DNA of 64,000 bases from Algoriphagus litoralis (GTDB taxonomy: Bacteria; Bacteroidota; Bacteroidia; Cytophagales; Cyclobacteriaceae). Positions 47,520-55,451 of the stretch are shown piece by piece. The stretch spans positions 124,001 to 188,000 of the forward strand of contig NZ_QGOL01000013.1 in assembly GCF_003259255.1 (NCBI RefSeq), given 5' to 3'. Numbering within the stretch: the stretch's first letter is position 1; each line of letters starts with the position of its first letter. The position numbers and the translations under genes were made by a program. Under the pieces are notes generated by a model. It had not been told where the DNA came from, did not search any database, and saw nothing but the letters and a program-made list of their open reading frames with translations.

Positions 47520-47846
47520 ATGGGACATAAAAAAGTTTGTTTAGGATGTAGATTAACACTTAACAGACCATTTGACAGTGGTTCTGAACAAACATATCCT
47601 TGCCCTGAATGCGGAAAACCAATGACACTTTTGCCTCACCTATTTAAACCAGCTAAGAAGACAGAAGACATAAAATGGGAAACAGTTAAGTTTCTAATTG
47701 AAAATGGATTTTATTTTCAGCACATATATGAAATAGTTGAGACTAAAAATGGAGTGACGAACTATCAGAATTATGCAAAGTATCCTGACAACCTTCGTGA
47801 CGCTAAGGAATTTGTTGAACAGTATAAAGACCAAGCCAGAAAATGA
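47520..47846 (+). CDS. small zinc-ribbon protein
   Basis: A 108-residue protein with an N-terminal zinc ribbon: CLGC at residues 8-11 and CPECGKPM near 28-35, so two CxxC knuckles. The rest is a small mixed domain with aromatic residues (NGFYFQHIYEIVE) of unknown role. It is AT-rich, lies directly after palindrome 1 and overlaps the next gene by 4 bp, so the two are a unit. No toxin or enzyme motif is visible. Confidence 0.6.
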   Translation: MGHKKVCLGCRLTLNRPFDSGSEQTYPCPECGKPMTLLPHLFKPAKKTEDIKWETVKFLIENGFYFQHIYEIVETKNGVTNYQNYAKYPDNLRDAKEFVEQYKDQARK

Positions 47847-48160
47847 ATAAATGGAAAATTGCATTTTGGTGTTGCTTGACACTTTTGGTTGCGGTGACTG
47901 TTTTTTCTGTTTATTCAATTATTGACCAAGGTGTAACACTGACCTATCAAAAAGAAGGTTACAGAGACACAGAAAACGACCTTGACCAACTAATTGAAAT
48001 CATTAATAAAACGGACTTGACTAAAAAACAAATAGAGACCGAACTTAAAGACCGAAAGGATTTTGAGTTTATGGACTTCAAAACGGACACCATTTCACTC
48101 AATCGAGTTTTGCTAATATTCGACAATGATAGACTTGAAAAAATAACTAAACAATGGTAG
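47843..48160 (+). CDS. small membrane-anchored protein, Imm58-like
   Basis: A 105-residue protein with one N-terminal membrane helix (about 6-26) followed by IDQGVTLTYQKEGYRDTEND and a C-terminal RVLLIFDNDRLEKI. This pattern (TM helix, D-x-G-x-T-L-x-Y, then a late beta strand ending F-D-x-x-x-L) resembles my memory of the Imm58 immunity family. No cognate toxin is visible. The start overlaps the zinc-ribbon stop (ATGA). The Imm58 assignment needs a profile search; otherwise it is a hypothetical anchored protein. Confidence 0.45.
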   Translation: MNKWKIAFWCCLTLLVAVTVFSVYSIIDQGVTLTYQKEGYRDTENDLDQLIEIINKTDLTKKQIETELKDRKDFEFMDFKTDTISLNRVLLIFDNDRLEKITKQW

Positions 48161-48177
48161 AACAAGAAAGCCGACCG

Positions 48178-48310
48178 CATAACAACACCTACCCAAAAGT
48201 GGCGATTCAGTGGTTAATTAAGCTTTGTTTCCCGCAGGTGCGGGATTCAGTGTTGGCAGACAGTTTAGTGATTCGAATTCTGCTCCTTCGCCAAATTCCA
48301 AACCGTTAAA
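48178..48310 (+). repeat. attC-like imperfect palindrome 2
   Basis: This spacer has the same plan as 47357-47491: AAC near the left end, TGGCGA at 48200-48205 facing TCGCCA at 48288-48293, and CCGTT at the right end just before the next ATG. A perfect CCCGCA-GG-TGCGGG hairpin (48231-48244) sits in the loop. Sequence identity with palindrome 1 is low apart from these marks. Confidence 0.4.
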
Positions 48311-48312
48311 AA

Positions 48313-48891
48313 ATGCTCCAAACCGACAATTTCCTCAAAGTTGAAGTTTCATCCAGTACCGAATTGAGATCTTGGTTGGAGCAGCATTATGGCCAAGAGG
48401 AGTCCGTTTGGTTGGTGACTTTTTTGAAAATTGTGCCTGAGAAATATCTTTCTACATCGGAGGTTTTGGACGAACTGATCTGTTTTGGTTGGATCGATGG
48501 AATCAGAAGGAAGCTTGACGAAACCCGGACCATGCAGTTGATCTCCCCACGCCGTGTGCAGCATTGGGCTAAAACCTATAAAGACCGCGCTGCGAAACTC
48601 ATCGAGGAAGGCAAAATGCAAGAAGCAGGGTTTCGATCCATTGAACTTTCCAAACAAGCCGGTTTGTGGGATTTTATGGATGATGTGGATCAGCTGATCG
48701 TCCCTCAGGATCTGCAGGAGGAACTAGAAAAGCATGCAGGCGCTACCGAGTTTTTTTATGCAATCAATGATTCCAGCAAGCGTTTTGTCCTACGTTGGCT
48801 GAAACTTGCCAAAACCGAAAAGACAAGAAATTCCCGGATTTTGGAGTTGGCGCAGCTTTCAGCAAGAGGAGAGAAGTTGAAGGGGAGTTGA
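48313..48891 (+). CDS. YdeI/OmpD-associated family protein
   Basis: A 192-residue cytoplasmic protein of the YdeI/OmpD-associated family. The signature is in the first half: LEQHYGQEESVWLVTF then SEVLDELICFGWIDGIRRKL and a C-terminal helical region ending ELAQLSARGEKLK. Family members are linked to bacteriocin or stress tolerance in some bacteria, but the biochemical role is unclear. It begins 5 bp after the GTT end of palindrome 2, so it may be the last gene of the cassette-like series, although its base composition is closer to that of the chromosome. Confidence 0.8.
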   Translation: MLQTDNFLKVEVSSSTELRSWLEQHYGQEESVWLVTFLKIVPEKYLSTSEVLDELICFGWIDGIRRKLDETRTMQLISPRRVQHWAKTYKDRAAKLIEEGKMQEAGFRSIELSKQAGLWDFMDDVDQLIVPQDLQEELEKHAGATEFFYAINDSSKRFVLRWLKLAKTEKTRNSRILELAQLSARGEKLKGS

Positions 48892-48960
48892 GTTTTTTTG
48901 GTATTTTTCTCGAGGAGCAAATTTCTAAACGGGCAATTCCCATTATAAAACCTCTAAGCC

Positions 48961-49308
48961 ATGACCAGAATCGAAATAGCCCAGGCATTTTCTATCGGAG
49001 AGTTTGACCAGGTTGCTGATTCAATTGCTGAAAATGCTGAATGGGAAGTGGTGCGAGAAAATCGATACATTGGGAAGAAAGTAATACTTCAAAATTGTGA
49101 GCAAGTGGCTGCTTACTTCAAGTCGGTTACGACTAATTTCCAGATCTTAAATGTGATCGCTGATGATCAAAAAGTTGTCGTCAACGGAACTGCTGAGTTT
49201 ATCAGAGATGGAAAACAGGTTTCGTTTGTCTATGCCTGCGATTTGTATGAGTTTAATGGCGAAGACCAAATTCAGAAAATTACATCCTATTGCATTCAGG
49301 CGAAGTGA
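48961..49308 (+). CDS. NTF2-like (SnoaL-type) protein
   Basis: A 115-residue single-domain protein of the nuclear transport factor 2 fold. The N-terminal helices (MTRIEIAQAFSIGEFDQVAD), the acidic-aromatic segment NAEWEVVRENRYIGKK and the final strands (VYACDLYEFNGEDQIQKITS) follow the SnoaL-like pattern. No catalytic residue set is evident, so it may bind a small ligand. The start is 70 bp after the YdeI-type gene. Confidence 0.75.
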   Translation: MTRIEIAQAFSIGEFDQVADSIAENAEWEVVRENRYIGKKVILQNCEQVAAYFKSVTTNFQILNVIADDQKVVVNGTAEFIRDGKQVSFVYACDLYEFNGEDQIQKITSYCIQAK

Positions 49309-49476
49309 TTTAATTTTAAGGTTGAATGCATTTAGATTTTGGCCTTTTTGAAAAACAGACGCAAAAGTTTAACTTTTGGAAAAGAGTTTTTAAAGATTGG
49401 TATTGATTTCTAACAAGTAAATTTTTTGAATGCTTTGAAAATTTCGGGTGAGTCCAAAAATCTATAACTGAATTAT

Positions 49477-50526
49477 ATGGAAAGTGAGTTTTTGAGGACA
49501 CAAAACTTGGGGATTGAATTTTTTCAGGGAGGAGTAAGATGCCCGATTTTTATGAAAGACCCACAGAATGGTCAATATTCAGTTTTAATGAGCCCAAAAC
49601 CATTTGAATTGAGGTTTCCAAATATCGAAGAATTGGATGGCGTTAAAATTTGTGTTTCGTTAGATGATTCTATTTTTGATCCGACCCAATATACTGATAG
49701 CACAATTGATCTCCCCGAAAGGAGGTATTTCTGGCCTGGAACCGGTATGGCAGATGCAAAATATTCTAGTGCTAGTCTTAGGGTAAATCCTGAGGCTTGC
49801 AATTACTTGGATGTTGATGGTCGGCTAGTTCTAGATGGAAATTATGGTAAGATTATTTATCGAAATTATTCAACTGGAGAGGCCAAGCAGTTTTTCTATG
49901 GGCTGAAAATTTTTCTCGCTTTCAGCCTTCAAACTTCTGTTAAATACAGGCAGCAAATAGAAGAAGTCATCCTTGATTTCACTTTTGATCCAAGGCCCAA
50001 ATTGTCAACTCAAGAGGATTTTTCTGGAATAAAAAAAACGCTGAAAATCTTTATTGCTAGTTCGATTGAGCTTAAAGAAGAGCGAAAACTTATTGAGGAT
50101 TATATTGATAGAGAAAACAAGATTCTCAATAAAAAAAACGTATTCCTTGAAACTGTGATTTGGGAAGATTTCGATGATTCAGTTTCTGCTACCAGAAAGC
50201 AGGACGATTACAATAGGGCTATTCTGGAATCAGATATAGTATTGAGCATTTTCTTTACCAAAGCAGGAAATTTTACAGTTGAAGAATTTCAAATGGCTTA
50301 CCAAAATTACTTAAAACACCGAAAGCCCATTATTTATACCTATTTCAAAAAAGGCCAAGTTGACATTGATCAAGTTACTCTGGAGGGATTGAAAACCAAA
50401 GAGGCGTTTTTGGAATTTTTGGAAGGAATTGGTCATTTTCCTACCTATTTTACCTCTTCGGAGAACCTAATTATCAAATTTGGGAGACAACTTGATATTT
50501 TTCTTTCAGAGAAAAATCTACTCTGA
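49477..50526 (+). CDS. two-domain protein with C-terminal TIR-like/DUF4062-like domain
   Basis: A 349-residue cytoplasmic protein. The N-terminal half (1-185) is beta-rich (for example FFQGGVRCPIFMKDPQNGQY and LPERRYFWPG) and not recognised. The C-terminal half starts KIFIASSIELKEERKLIEDY (about 190-209) and continues with VIWEDFDDSVSATRKQDDYN, then SDIVLSIFFTKAGNFTVEEF and KPIIYTYFKK. That is the plan of the TIR-like/DUF4062 Rossmann domains that form the effector or N-terminal part of several defence proteins. A sensor-effector design is an inference. It is AT-rich and adjoins the cassette-like region. No partner gene is evident. Confidence 0.65.
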   Translation: MESEFLRTQNLGIEFFQGGVRCPIFMKDPQNGQYSVLMSPKPFELRFPNIEELDGVKICVSLDDSIFDPTQYTDSTIDLPERRYFWPGTGMADAKYSSASLRVNPEACNYLDVDGRLVLDGNYGKIIYRNYSTGEAKQFFYGLKIFLAFSLQTSVKYRQQIEEVILDFTFDPRPKLSTQEDFSGIKKTLKIFIASSIELKEERKLIEDYIDRENKILNKKNVFLETVIWEDFDDSVSATRKQDDYNRAILESDIVLSIFFTKAGNFTVEEFQMAYQNYLKHRKPIIYTYFKKGQVDIDQVTLEGLKTKEAFLEFLEGIGHFPTYFTSSENLIIKFGRQLDIFLSEKNLL

Positions 50527-50574
50527 ATCTCCATTTCTCGTAAGTTCATCAAAAATTCCAATCCCATTACCCCA

Positions 50575-51414
50575 ATGCGCCTTTTTACCCTTTTTCTTTT
50601 CCTCCTTTCGTTTTCGCTAAGTGCCCAAACCGTCTGCACGCTGGAAAGTCGGGAGCGATTGGATGCGACTTTAGTGGAGCTGTCGCAAAGAAATCTTGCT
50701 GAAAAGTCTATTCAGGAACTGGCTATCGAGATCGGTCAATCCTTCATTGGGACACCTTATGTAGAAAAGACCCTGGAACTCCCAGGAGATGAAAAACTCG
50801 TCATCAACCTGATAGGTCTGGATTGCACCACTTATCTGGAGACTGTGGTGACTTTGGCACGGATTGCCAAGAAAGCGGAGCTGACTTTCGAAGCTTTTGA
50901 GCGGGAATTGGAACACCTGCGGTATCAGGATGGGCTGAGAAAGGACTATTCTTCTCGCCTGCATTACTTTTCGGATTGGATCTACCAAAATCAGGAAAAA
51001 GGCATCATCCAAGATATCACCGAAGAAATCGGAGGTTCTCCCTACCCGAACCAGCCGACTTTTATGTCCGAAAATCCACGGTTTTACTCTCAGCTTTCCA
51101 ACCCGGATTTTCTAAAAGCAATTCAAGCAGATGAGTTGGAAATTGCGAAAAGGACCTACCATTTTATCCCAAAAGCTGAGATCGAATCACTCGAGAAAAA
51201 CATTAAATCCGGAGACTTGATCGCAATCACCACTTCAATGAAAAATCTGGATATCGTCCACGTGGGATTTGCAGTTGAAAAAAATGGTCGAATCCACCTG
51301 ATGCACGCCGGAACTGGAAATATGCAGGTCGAGATTTCCGAAAAACCACTAAGTGACTACCTAGCCGCCAATAAATCCCAATCGGGGATAATGGTGTGCC
51401 GTCTGGTCGATTGA
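50575..51414 (+). CDS. DUF1460 amidase-like protein, secreted
   Basis: A 279-residue exported protein with a signal peptide ending at SLSAQ (residues 1-17). The DUF1460 core includes GLDCTTYLETVVTLARIA with the presumed catalytic Cys, and a late segment DIVHVGFAVEKNGRIHLMHA with the candidate His. The family has an NlpC/P60-like papain fold and is considered an N-acetylmuramoyl-L-alanine amidase-like enzyme for cell wall peptides. It stands alone, 48 bp after the TIR-like gene and followed by a repeat-rich spacer. Confidence 0.85.
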   Translation: MRLFTLFLFLLSFSLSAQTVCTLESRERLDATLVELSQRNLAEKSIQELAIEIGQSFIGTPYVEKTLELPGDEKLVINLIGLDCTTYLETVVTLARIAKKAELTFEAFERELEHLRYQDGLRKDYSSRLHYFSDWIYQNQEKGIIQDITEEIGGSPYPNQPTFMSENPRFYSQLSNPDFLKAIQADELEIAKRTYHFIPKAEIESLEKNIKSGDLIAITTSMKNLDIVHVGFAVEKNGRIHLMHAGTGNMQVEISEKPLSDYLAANKSQSGIMVCRLVD

Positions 51415-51854
51415 TTTATACATTTAGCTTGACATGAATATCCGCTATTAACCATTCGAAATATTTAATAAAGGAATTGAATTGCTAGACAGTTTAATTT
51501 TGGTTTTCCTAAGATCCGAAGGATCGAAACAATTCATACCTGTCCGCCGAGGCGGAACCCCCGGTAAAGCCGGGGGTAAAATTAAATAATAAAAAATGGA
51601 GCCCTGAAAGAGCGGAACTTTGAAGTTTCACCCTTTCAGGGCTCTTGAGCAGACAATTCATTATTTTCCCTGCACTTCGTACAGGGTTATTAATAGTTAG
51701 GCTCCTTCGGAGCTATTTGAGGGTTGATTTGAAATTTTGTCGAAGGATATCTTCAATAAATTTTACGCTGCTTTCATTTTCTGCTGTTCCTATTGCGAGT
51801 AATTCTAGAATTTTTAATTTCCATCAAAATATCATTTCATTAATTTCAAATTTC
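51415..51854. other. repeat-rich intergenic region
   Basis: This 440-bp stretch has no gene. Its middle (51513-51713) is occupied by a run of hairpins described separately; the flanks are AT-rich. An open frame crosses its right half in phase with the S15 peptidase, but it lacks coding character and the signal peptide of that protein begins at 51855. Confidence 0.6.
51513..51713. repeat. cluster of six short hairpins (extragenic palindromes)
   Basis: Six hairpins follow one another: GATCC/GGATC (51513-51525), TCCGCC/GGCGGA (51543-51556), ACCCCCGG/CCGGGGGT (51557-51577), GAGCCCTGAAAG/CTTTCAGGGCTC (51599-51644, 12 perfect bp), CCCTG/CAGGG (51668-51686) and GCTCC/GGAGC with a TTC loop (51701-51713). 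Several carry phrases, such as GAGCCCTGAAAG, that I recognise as scattered repeats in Bacteroidota. No transposase lies nearby. Confidence 0.7.
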
Positions 51855-53678
51855 ATGAAAATCCAGCTTCATTTCAGAATTCTTATTCTGGCAATATTCA
51901 TTGGAACTTCAGCTGCAATCGCTCAAGTCAAACCCATCTTCGAAAATGGGGAAGCCCAGATCGTCCAAGAACTGAAAGACTCCTCCAACTGGATCCGTCA
52001 TGACTTATGGGTGGAGACAGAGTTCGATACCGATGGGGATGGAAAGTTGGACCGCATGCACGTCGATGTAACTCGCCCTGGACAGACGGAGACAGAAGGA
52101 CTGAAGCTTCCTGTGATCTATGCCAGCAGTCCATATTATGCCGGTACGGCGGGAAATGCACCGATTTTTTGGGATGTCAGACACGAGCTGGGAGCACCTG
52201 CGCCGCCTAGAAATACCACAGAAGTGAAGCGAACAGGCAAGCGGCCGATTATCTCCAATGACGAAATCATGGCTTGGGTTCCCCGTGGCTACATCGTGGT
52301 CCATTCCTCTTCTCCCGGAACTGGCTTGTCTCAAGGTTCGCCGACAGTGGGAGGAGACAATGAATCGCTTGCGCCAAAAGCGGTCATTGAATGGCTTACA
52401 GGAAAAGACAACGGCTATACCAGTCCGGATGGAAATGAAAAAGTAATGGCCTTTTGGTCGACGGGGAAAGTCGGAATGACCGGCACATCCTATAATGGAA
52501 CCTTGCCTTTGGCAGCTGCGACTACGGGCGTGAAGGGGCTTGAGGCCATTATCCCGATTGCACCGAATACCTCATACTATCACTATTACCGATCCAATGG
52601 TTTGGTTCGCTCGCCTGGAGGCTATCTGGGCGAGGATATCGACGTGTTGTATGATTTTATCCACAGCGGTGACGAATCCAAAAGACCCTACAATAACAAA
52701 ACCGTTCGTGATACCGAGATGGCGCAAGGCATGGACCGTGCCACCGGCGATTACAATGAGTTCTGGGCAGGTCGTGACTACCTGAATGATATGGAACCGA
52801 TGAAAGCTGCTTTGCTTATGTCCCATGGGTTCAATGACTGGAATGTCATGCCTGAGCACAGCTACCGAATCTATGACGCCGCTCGGGCCAAAGGGATTCC
52901 GCATAAGATCTATTACCACCAAAATGGCCACGGCGGACCACCGCCATTTTCGATGATGAACCGTTGGTTTACCCGTTACCTTCATGGGGTAGAAAATGGG
53001 GTAGAAGAGGAGCCTAAAGCCTGGATTGTACGGGAACAGGATGAGCGTAGCAAACCGACTGCTTATTCGGACTTTCCGAATCCTCAGGCCTCAGCCGTGA
53101 ATTTTTTCCTCAAGCCGGGAGCTCCTGCTGTAGGTTCACTGAGTTTGGAAAAGGAAACTTCTCAGGAAAGAGAAACCTTGGTGGACAATTATTCCTTTCC
53201 CGGTTCAGCTCTAGCACAGGCCGAATATTCCGAGCATCGACTGCTTTATCTGACTCCTGTGCTCAAAGAAGCGGTGCACATTTCGGGTATTCCTAAAATC
53301 ACGATAAAACTCGCGTCGAATAAGCAGGCGGCCAATCTCTCGGTTTGGTTGGTTTCATTGCCATGGACAGAAGGGCGCAATGCCAAAATTACTGACAACA
53401 TCATCACTCGGGGTTGGGCAGATCCGCAAAACCATAAGTCGATCAGCGAGTCAGAACCTTTGGTGCCGGGTAAATTCTACGAGGTAAGTTTTGAACTCCA
53501 GCCGGATGATCAGATTATCCCTGCAGGTCAGCAGATTGGGTTGATGATTTTCTCCTCGGATAAGGAGTTCACCATTTTGCCAAAGCCGGGAACGGAACTG
53601 ACCATCGATTTGGATGGAACGGTCCTGACACTTCCTGTGGTAGGTGGAAAAAGTGAAGTGGAGAAGGCGATGAAGTAG
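51855..53678 (+). CDS. Xaa-Pro dipeptidyl-peptidase-like S15/CocE family hydrolase, secreted
   Basis: A 607-residue exported serine hydrolase. The ATG at 51855 is chosen because it begins a signal peptide ending SAAIAQ; longer in-frame starts run through repeat DNA. The alpha/beta-hydrolase core has the nucleophile Ser212 (GMTGTSYNGTLP), Asp328 (SHGFNDWN) and His359 (NGHGG). A C-terminal jelly-roll domain of the PepX_C type (about 425-600) follows. The family removes Xaa-Pro dipeptides from peptides or cleaves acyl esters; peptide use is more likely given the N-terminal DGDGKLDRMHVDVTRP segment. Confidence 0.88.
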   Translation: MKIQLHFRILILAIFIGTSAAIAQVKPIFENGEAQIVQELKDSSNWIRHDLWVETEFDTDGDGKLDRMHVDVTRPGQTETEGLKLPVIYASSPYYAGTAGNAPIFWDVRHELGAPAPPRNTTEVKRTGKRPIISNDEIMAWVPRGYIVVHSSSPGTGLSQGSPTVGGDNESLAPKAVIEWLTGKDNGYTSPDGNEKVMAFWSTGKVGMTGTSYNGTLPLAAATTGVKGLEAIIPIAPNTSYYHYYRSNGLVRSPGGYLGEDIDVLYDFIHSGDESKRPYNNKTVRDTEMAQGMDRATGDYNEFWAGRDYLNDMEPMKAALLMSHGFNDWNVMPEHSYRIYDAARAKGIPHKIYYHQNGHGGPPPFSMMNRWFTRYLHGVENGVEEEPKAWIVREQDERSKPTAYSDFPNPQASAVNFFLKPGAPAVGSLSLEKETSQERETLVDNYSFPGSALAQAEYSEHRLLYLTPVLKEAVHISGIPKITIKLASNKQAANLSVWLVSLPWTEGRNAKITDNIITRGWADPQNHKSISESEPLVPGKFYEVSFELQPDDQIIPAGQQIGLMIFSSDKEFTILPKPGTELTIDLDGTVLTLPVVGGKSEVEKAMK

Positions 53679-53757
53679 GCGGCTCTGTTATAGAAATGGG
53701 TTTTAAAAGTTCGCAAATTGAGAATTTATCTCTAATTTTGAGCTTGGTTCAAATGCT

Positions 53758-54054
53758 ATGAAGCGGATTTTTGCAAAATGTACTTTGAGAGAATTTTGGG
53801 AGAAATATCCTGATTCAGAACAATATCTGAAAACATGGTTTGAAACAGCTATGAATTCAGATTGGAAAACTCCAAATGAGGTGAAATCAAGCTACGCAAA
53901 TGCAAGTATCTTAAAGGATAGCAGGATTGTATTTAACATTAAAGGAAATTCGTATAGGCTGGTAGTAAAGTTCAATTTTGAACATCAACTAGCTTTCATA
54001 CGGTTTATCGGAACACATTCCGAGTACGATAAGATTGATGCTAACAACATTTAG
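53758..54054 (+). CDS. HigB-type toxin (mRNA interferase)
   Basis: A 98-residue protein of the HigB toxin family (RelE superfamily). It begins MKRIFAKCTLREFWEKYPDS and contains YRLVVKFNFEHQLAFIRFIG with THSEYDKID near the end, the pattern of ribosome-dependent mRNA-cleaving HigB toxins. The antitoxin gene starts 12 bp downstream, in the reversed toxin-first order typical of higBA. The pair lies at one border of the phosphonate cluster. Confidence 0.9.
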   Translation: MKRIFAKCTLREFWEKYPDSEQYLKTWFETAMNSDWKTPNEVKSSYANASILKDSRIVFNIKGNSYRLVVKFNFEHQLAFIRFIGTHSEYDKIDANNI

Positions 54055-54065
54055 AGAAATAAACA

Positions 54066-54434
54066 ATGAGTCTTAGACCTATTAAATCAGAAGAGGATTA
54101 TCGCTTAGCTTTAAAAAGGATAGAAGAGATCTTTGATGCTAAGCTTGGAACAAAAGAAGGCGACGAGCTGGATATCCTTGGATTGATGGTGGATGATTAT
54201 GAGAAAAAACATTTTCCAATTGAAGCCCCCGATCCGATAGAAGCAATCAAAATCAGAATGGAAGAGATGCAACTCAAACAAGTTGATTTGATTTCTGAAA
54301 TTGGAGGCAAAAGTCAAGTTTCTGAGATATTAAACCGTAAAAGAAGGCTTACAGTTGATATGATCCGAAAATTGGCAGCTAGATTGAATTTATCCGCAAA
54401 TCTCTTGATTCAAGATTATCAAATTGTCCGGTGA
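54066..54434 (+). CDS. HigA-type antitoxin, helix-turn-helix
   Basis: A 122-residue protein. The N-terminal half binds the toxin in this family; the C-terminal XRE-type HTH (about 62-115) reads MEEMQLKQVDLISEIGGKSQ followed by VSEILNRKRRLTVDMIRKLA. It should neutralise the HigB protein encoded 12 bp upstream and repress the pair. Confidence 0.9.
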   Translation: MSLRPIKSEEDYRLALKRIEEIFDAKLGTKEGDELDILGLMVDDYEKKHFPIEAPDPIEAIKIRMEEMQLKQVDLISEIGGKSQVSEILNRKRRLTVDMIRKLAARLNLSANLLIQDYQIVR

Positions 54435-54566
54435 TAAGAATTGTTGTTATTAATTCATCAATCGAAGTTGGATGCAATTGATAGGTGTAATCCAGGTGGA
54501 ATTCAAATTCATCAATAGGAATGCGGCTTTAGCCCATTCCTCAGAAACCATTAATTTATTGTGGCT

Positions 54567-55145
54567 TTAGCCCAAAACCCCCTCCGCCATCTTCCTGTAT
54601 TTTTCCAAATCAGGTAAAGGAACAAACTCCAATTTGGCTTCCTCGTCCCAGGTTCTCATTTTCAGCGAAGCTTCAAAAAGTGGATCTCGCTCAAATTCTG
54701 CAGCTTCGGATGCTGTCATAGGCCCACCTTGGTACACAAGCGTTTGTCGGCTGGCTTCAGAGAGTTTTTCGAAATATTCTGGAAATCTAAAAGTCAGGTA
54801 GCGCTTGGCCTGCACGTGGTTTTCGACGAGTTTGGCGATTTTTTCAGAAAAACCAAGCTTTCGCAGGTAATCTGCACCTATCTGCTCGTGACGTTTGGTG
54901 CCAAATCCTCCCATGGATTCTGTGGTTTGTAAATGGGAAAACAAATGGCCTATATCATGGAAGAACGCCGCGAGAATGACTTCTTCATCGAAACCTTCTT
55001 TTTCTGCCAGTTGTGCTGACTGGCACATGTGCTCGATTTGGGAGACCGGCTCACCGATGTAATCTTCGTTGCCGTATTTTTGGTACAGACCAAAGATCAA
55101 ATCCAATTTTTCGTCTTTACTCAGCAGATTTAAGTCCATTTTCAA
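54567..55145 (-). CDS. PhnZ/TmpB-like HD-domain oxygenase of phosphonate breakdown
   Basis: A 192-residue HD-domain protein. The residues needed for the mixed-valence diiron oxygenase PhnZ are all present with matching spacing: Tyr29 and Glu32 (YIGEPVSQIEH), His39, His63-Asp64 (FFHDIGH), His67, His86, His110 and Asp167 (MRTWDEE). PhnZ cleaves 2-amino-1-hydroxyethylphosphonate to glycine and phosphate; its usual partner, a 2-oxoglutarate hydroxylase (PhnY), is not in the window. The gene is divergent from the PhnX-like operon across a 306-bp spacer. Which hydroxyphosphonate it uses is open. Confidence 0.82.
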   Translation of the reverse strand: MKMDLNLLSKDEKLDLIFGLYQKYGNEDYIGEPVSQIEHMCQSAQLAEKEGFDEEVILAAFFHDIGHLFSHLQTTESMGGFGTKRHEQIGADYLRKLGFSEKIAKLVENHVQAKRYLTFRFPEYFEKLSEASRQTLVYQGGPMTASEAAEFERDPLFEASLKMRTWDEEAKLEFVPLPDLEKYRKMAEGVLG

Positions 55146-55451
55146 TTTTGTTTACAAATACTAAATTCACTGAATCCAGACTCTTAGTCAATGATCTTGA
55201 ATTAAGTTTTTGTGAATCTTCCAAAAAAGGGATTTTGGGCAAGTAAAGATATGTTTTTGAGCAAAATGAAACTGTTTTGAAAAACTTTTCTAAACAATCA
55301 CTTAACAAAATCATAACCCAAATTTTTTAAGCCTATATAAACAACTGTTTACTTTTGCTAAACAGTAATTGAGTTGGTTTTGCACGATCAAGGGGGAGCG
55401 TGTTCTGCACAAATCTCCCTTTTCGTACCGCCACAAACCCATAGCAGCACA
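55146..55451. promoter_or_regulatory. divergent promoter region of the phosphonate genes
   Basis: This 306-bp AT-rich spacer lies between the HD oxygenase and the hydrolase operon. It holds the palindrome over the -7 box at 55344-55366 and a looser pair of the same half-sites, ACTGTTT at 55271-55277 and TAAACA at 55291-55296. These two would allow one regulator to control both directions. Confidence 0.5.
55344..55366 (+). promoter_or_regulatory. operator palindrome overlapping the -7 box of the phosphonate operon
   Basis: ACTGTTTA-cttttgc-TAAACAGT has perfect 8-bp arms around a 7-bp spacer. The -7 box TACTTTTG (55350-55357) lies inside it, so a bound protein would block transcription of the hydrolase operon. 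The best candidate regulator in the window is the XRE-cupin protein at 59895, but this is a guess. Confidence 0.6.

Noticed and set aside
46428..48312. A classical integron
   Set aside because: No integrase gene is present in the window and the spacer ends do not match the canonical attC core sites, so only an attC-like description is justified.
51645..51854. N-terminal extension of the S15 peptidase by 70 residues
   Set aside because: The extension crosses hairpin repeats and would bury an obvious signal peptide; the ATG at 51855 fits an exported protein.
55374..55451. Upstream start for the phosphonatase-like gene
   Set aside because: The extra 26 residues lie before the canonical HAD start (IKLAIFDMAGT) and fall in the probable leader just after the promoter.
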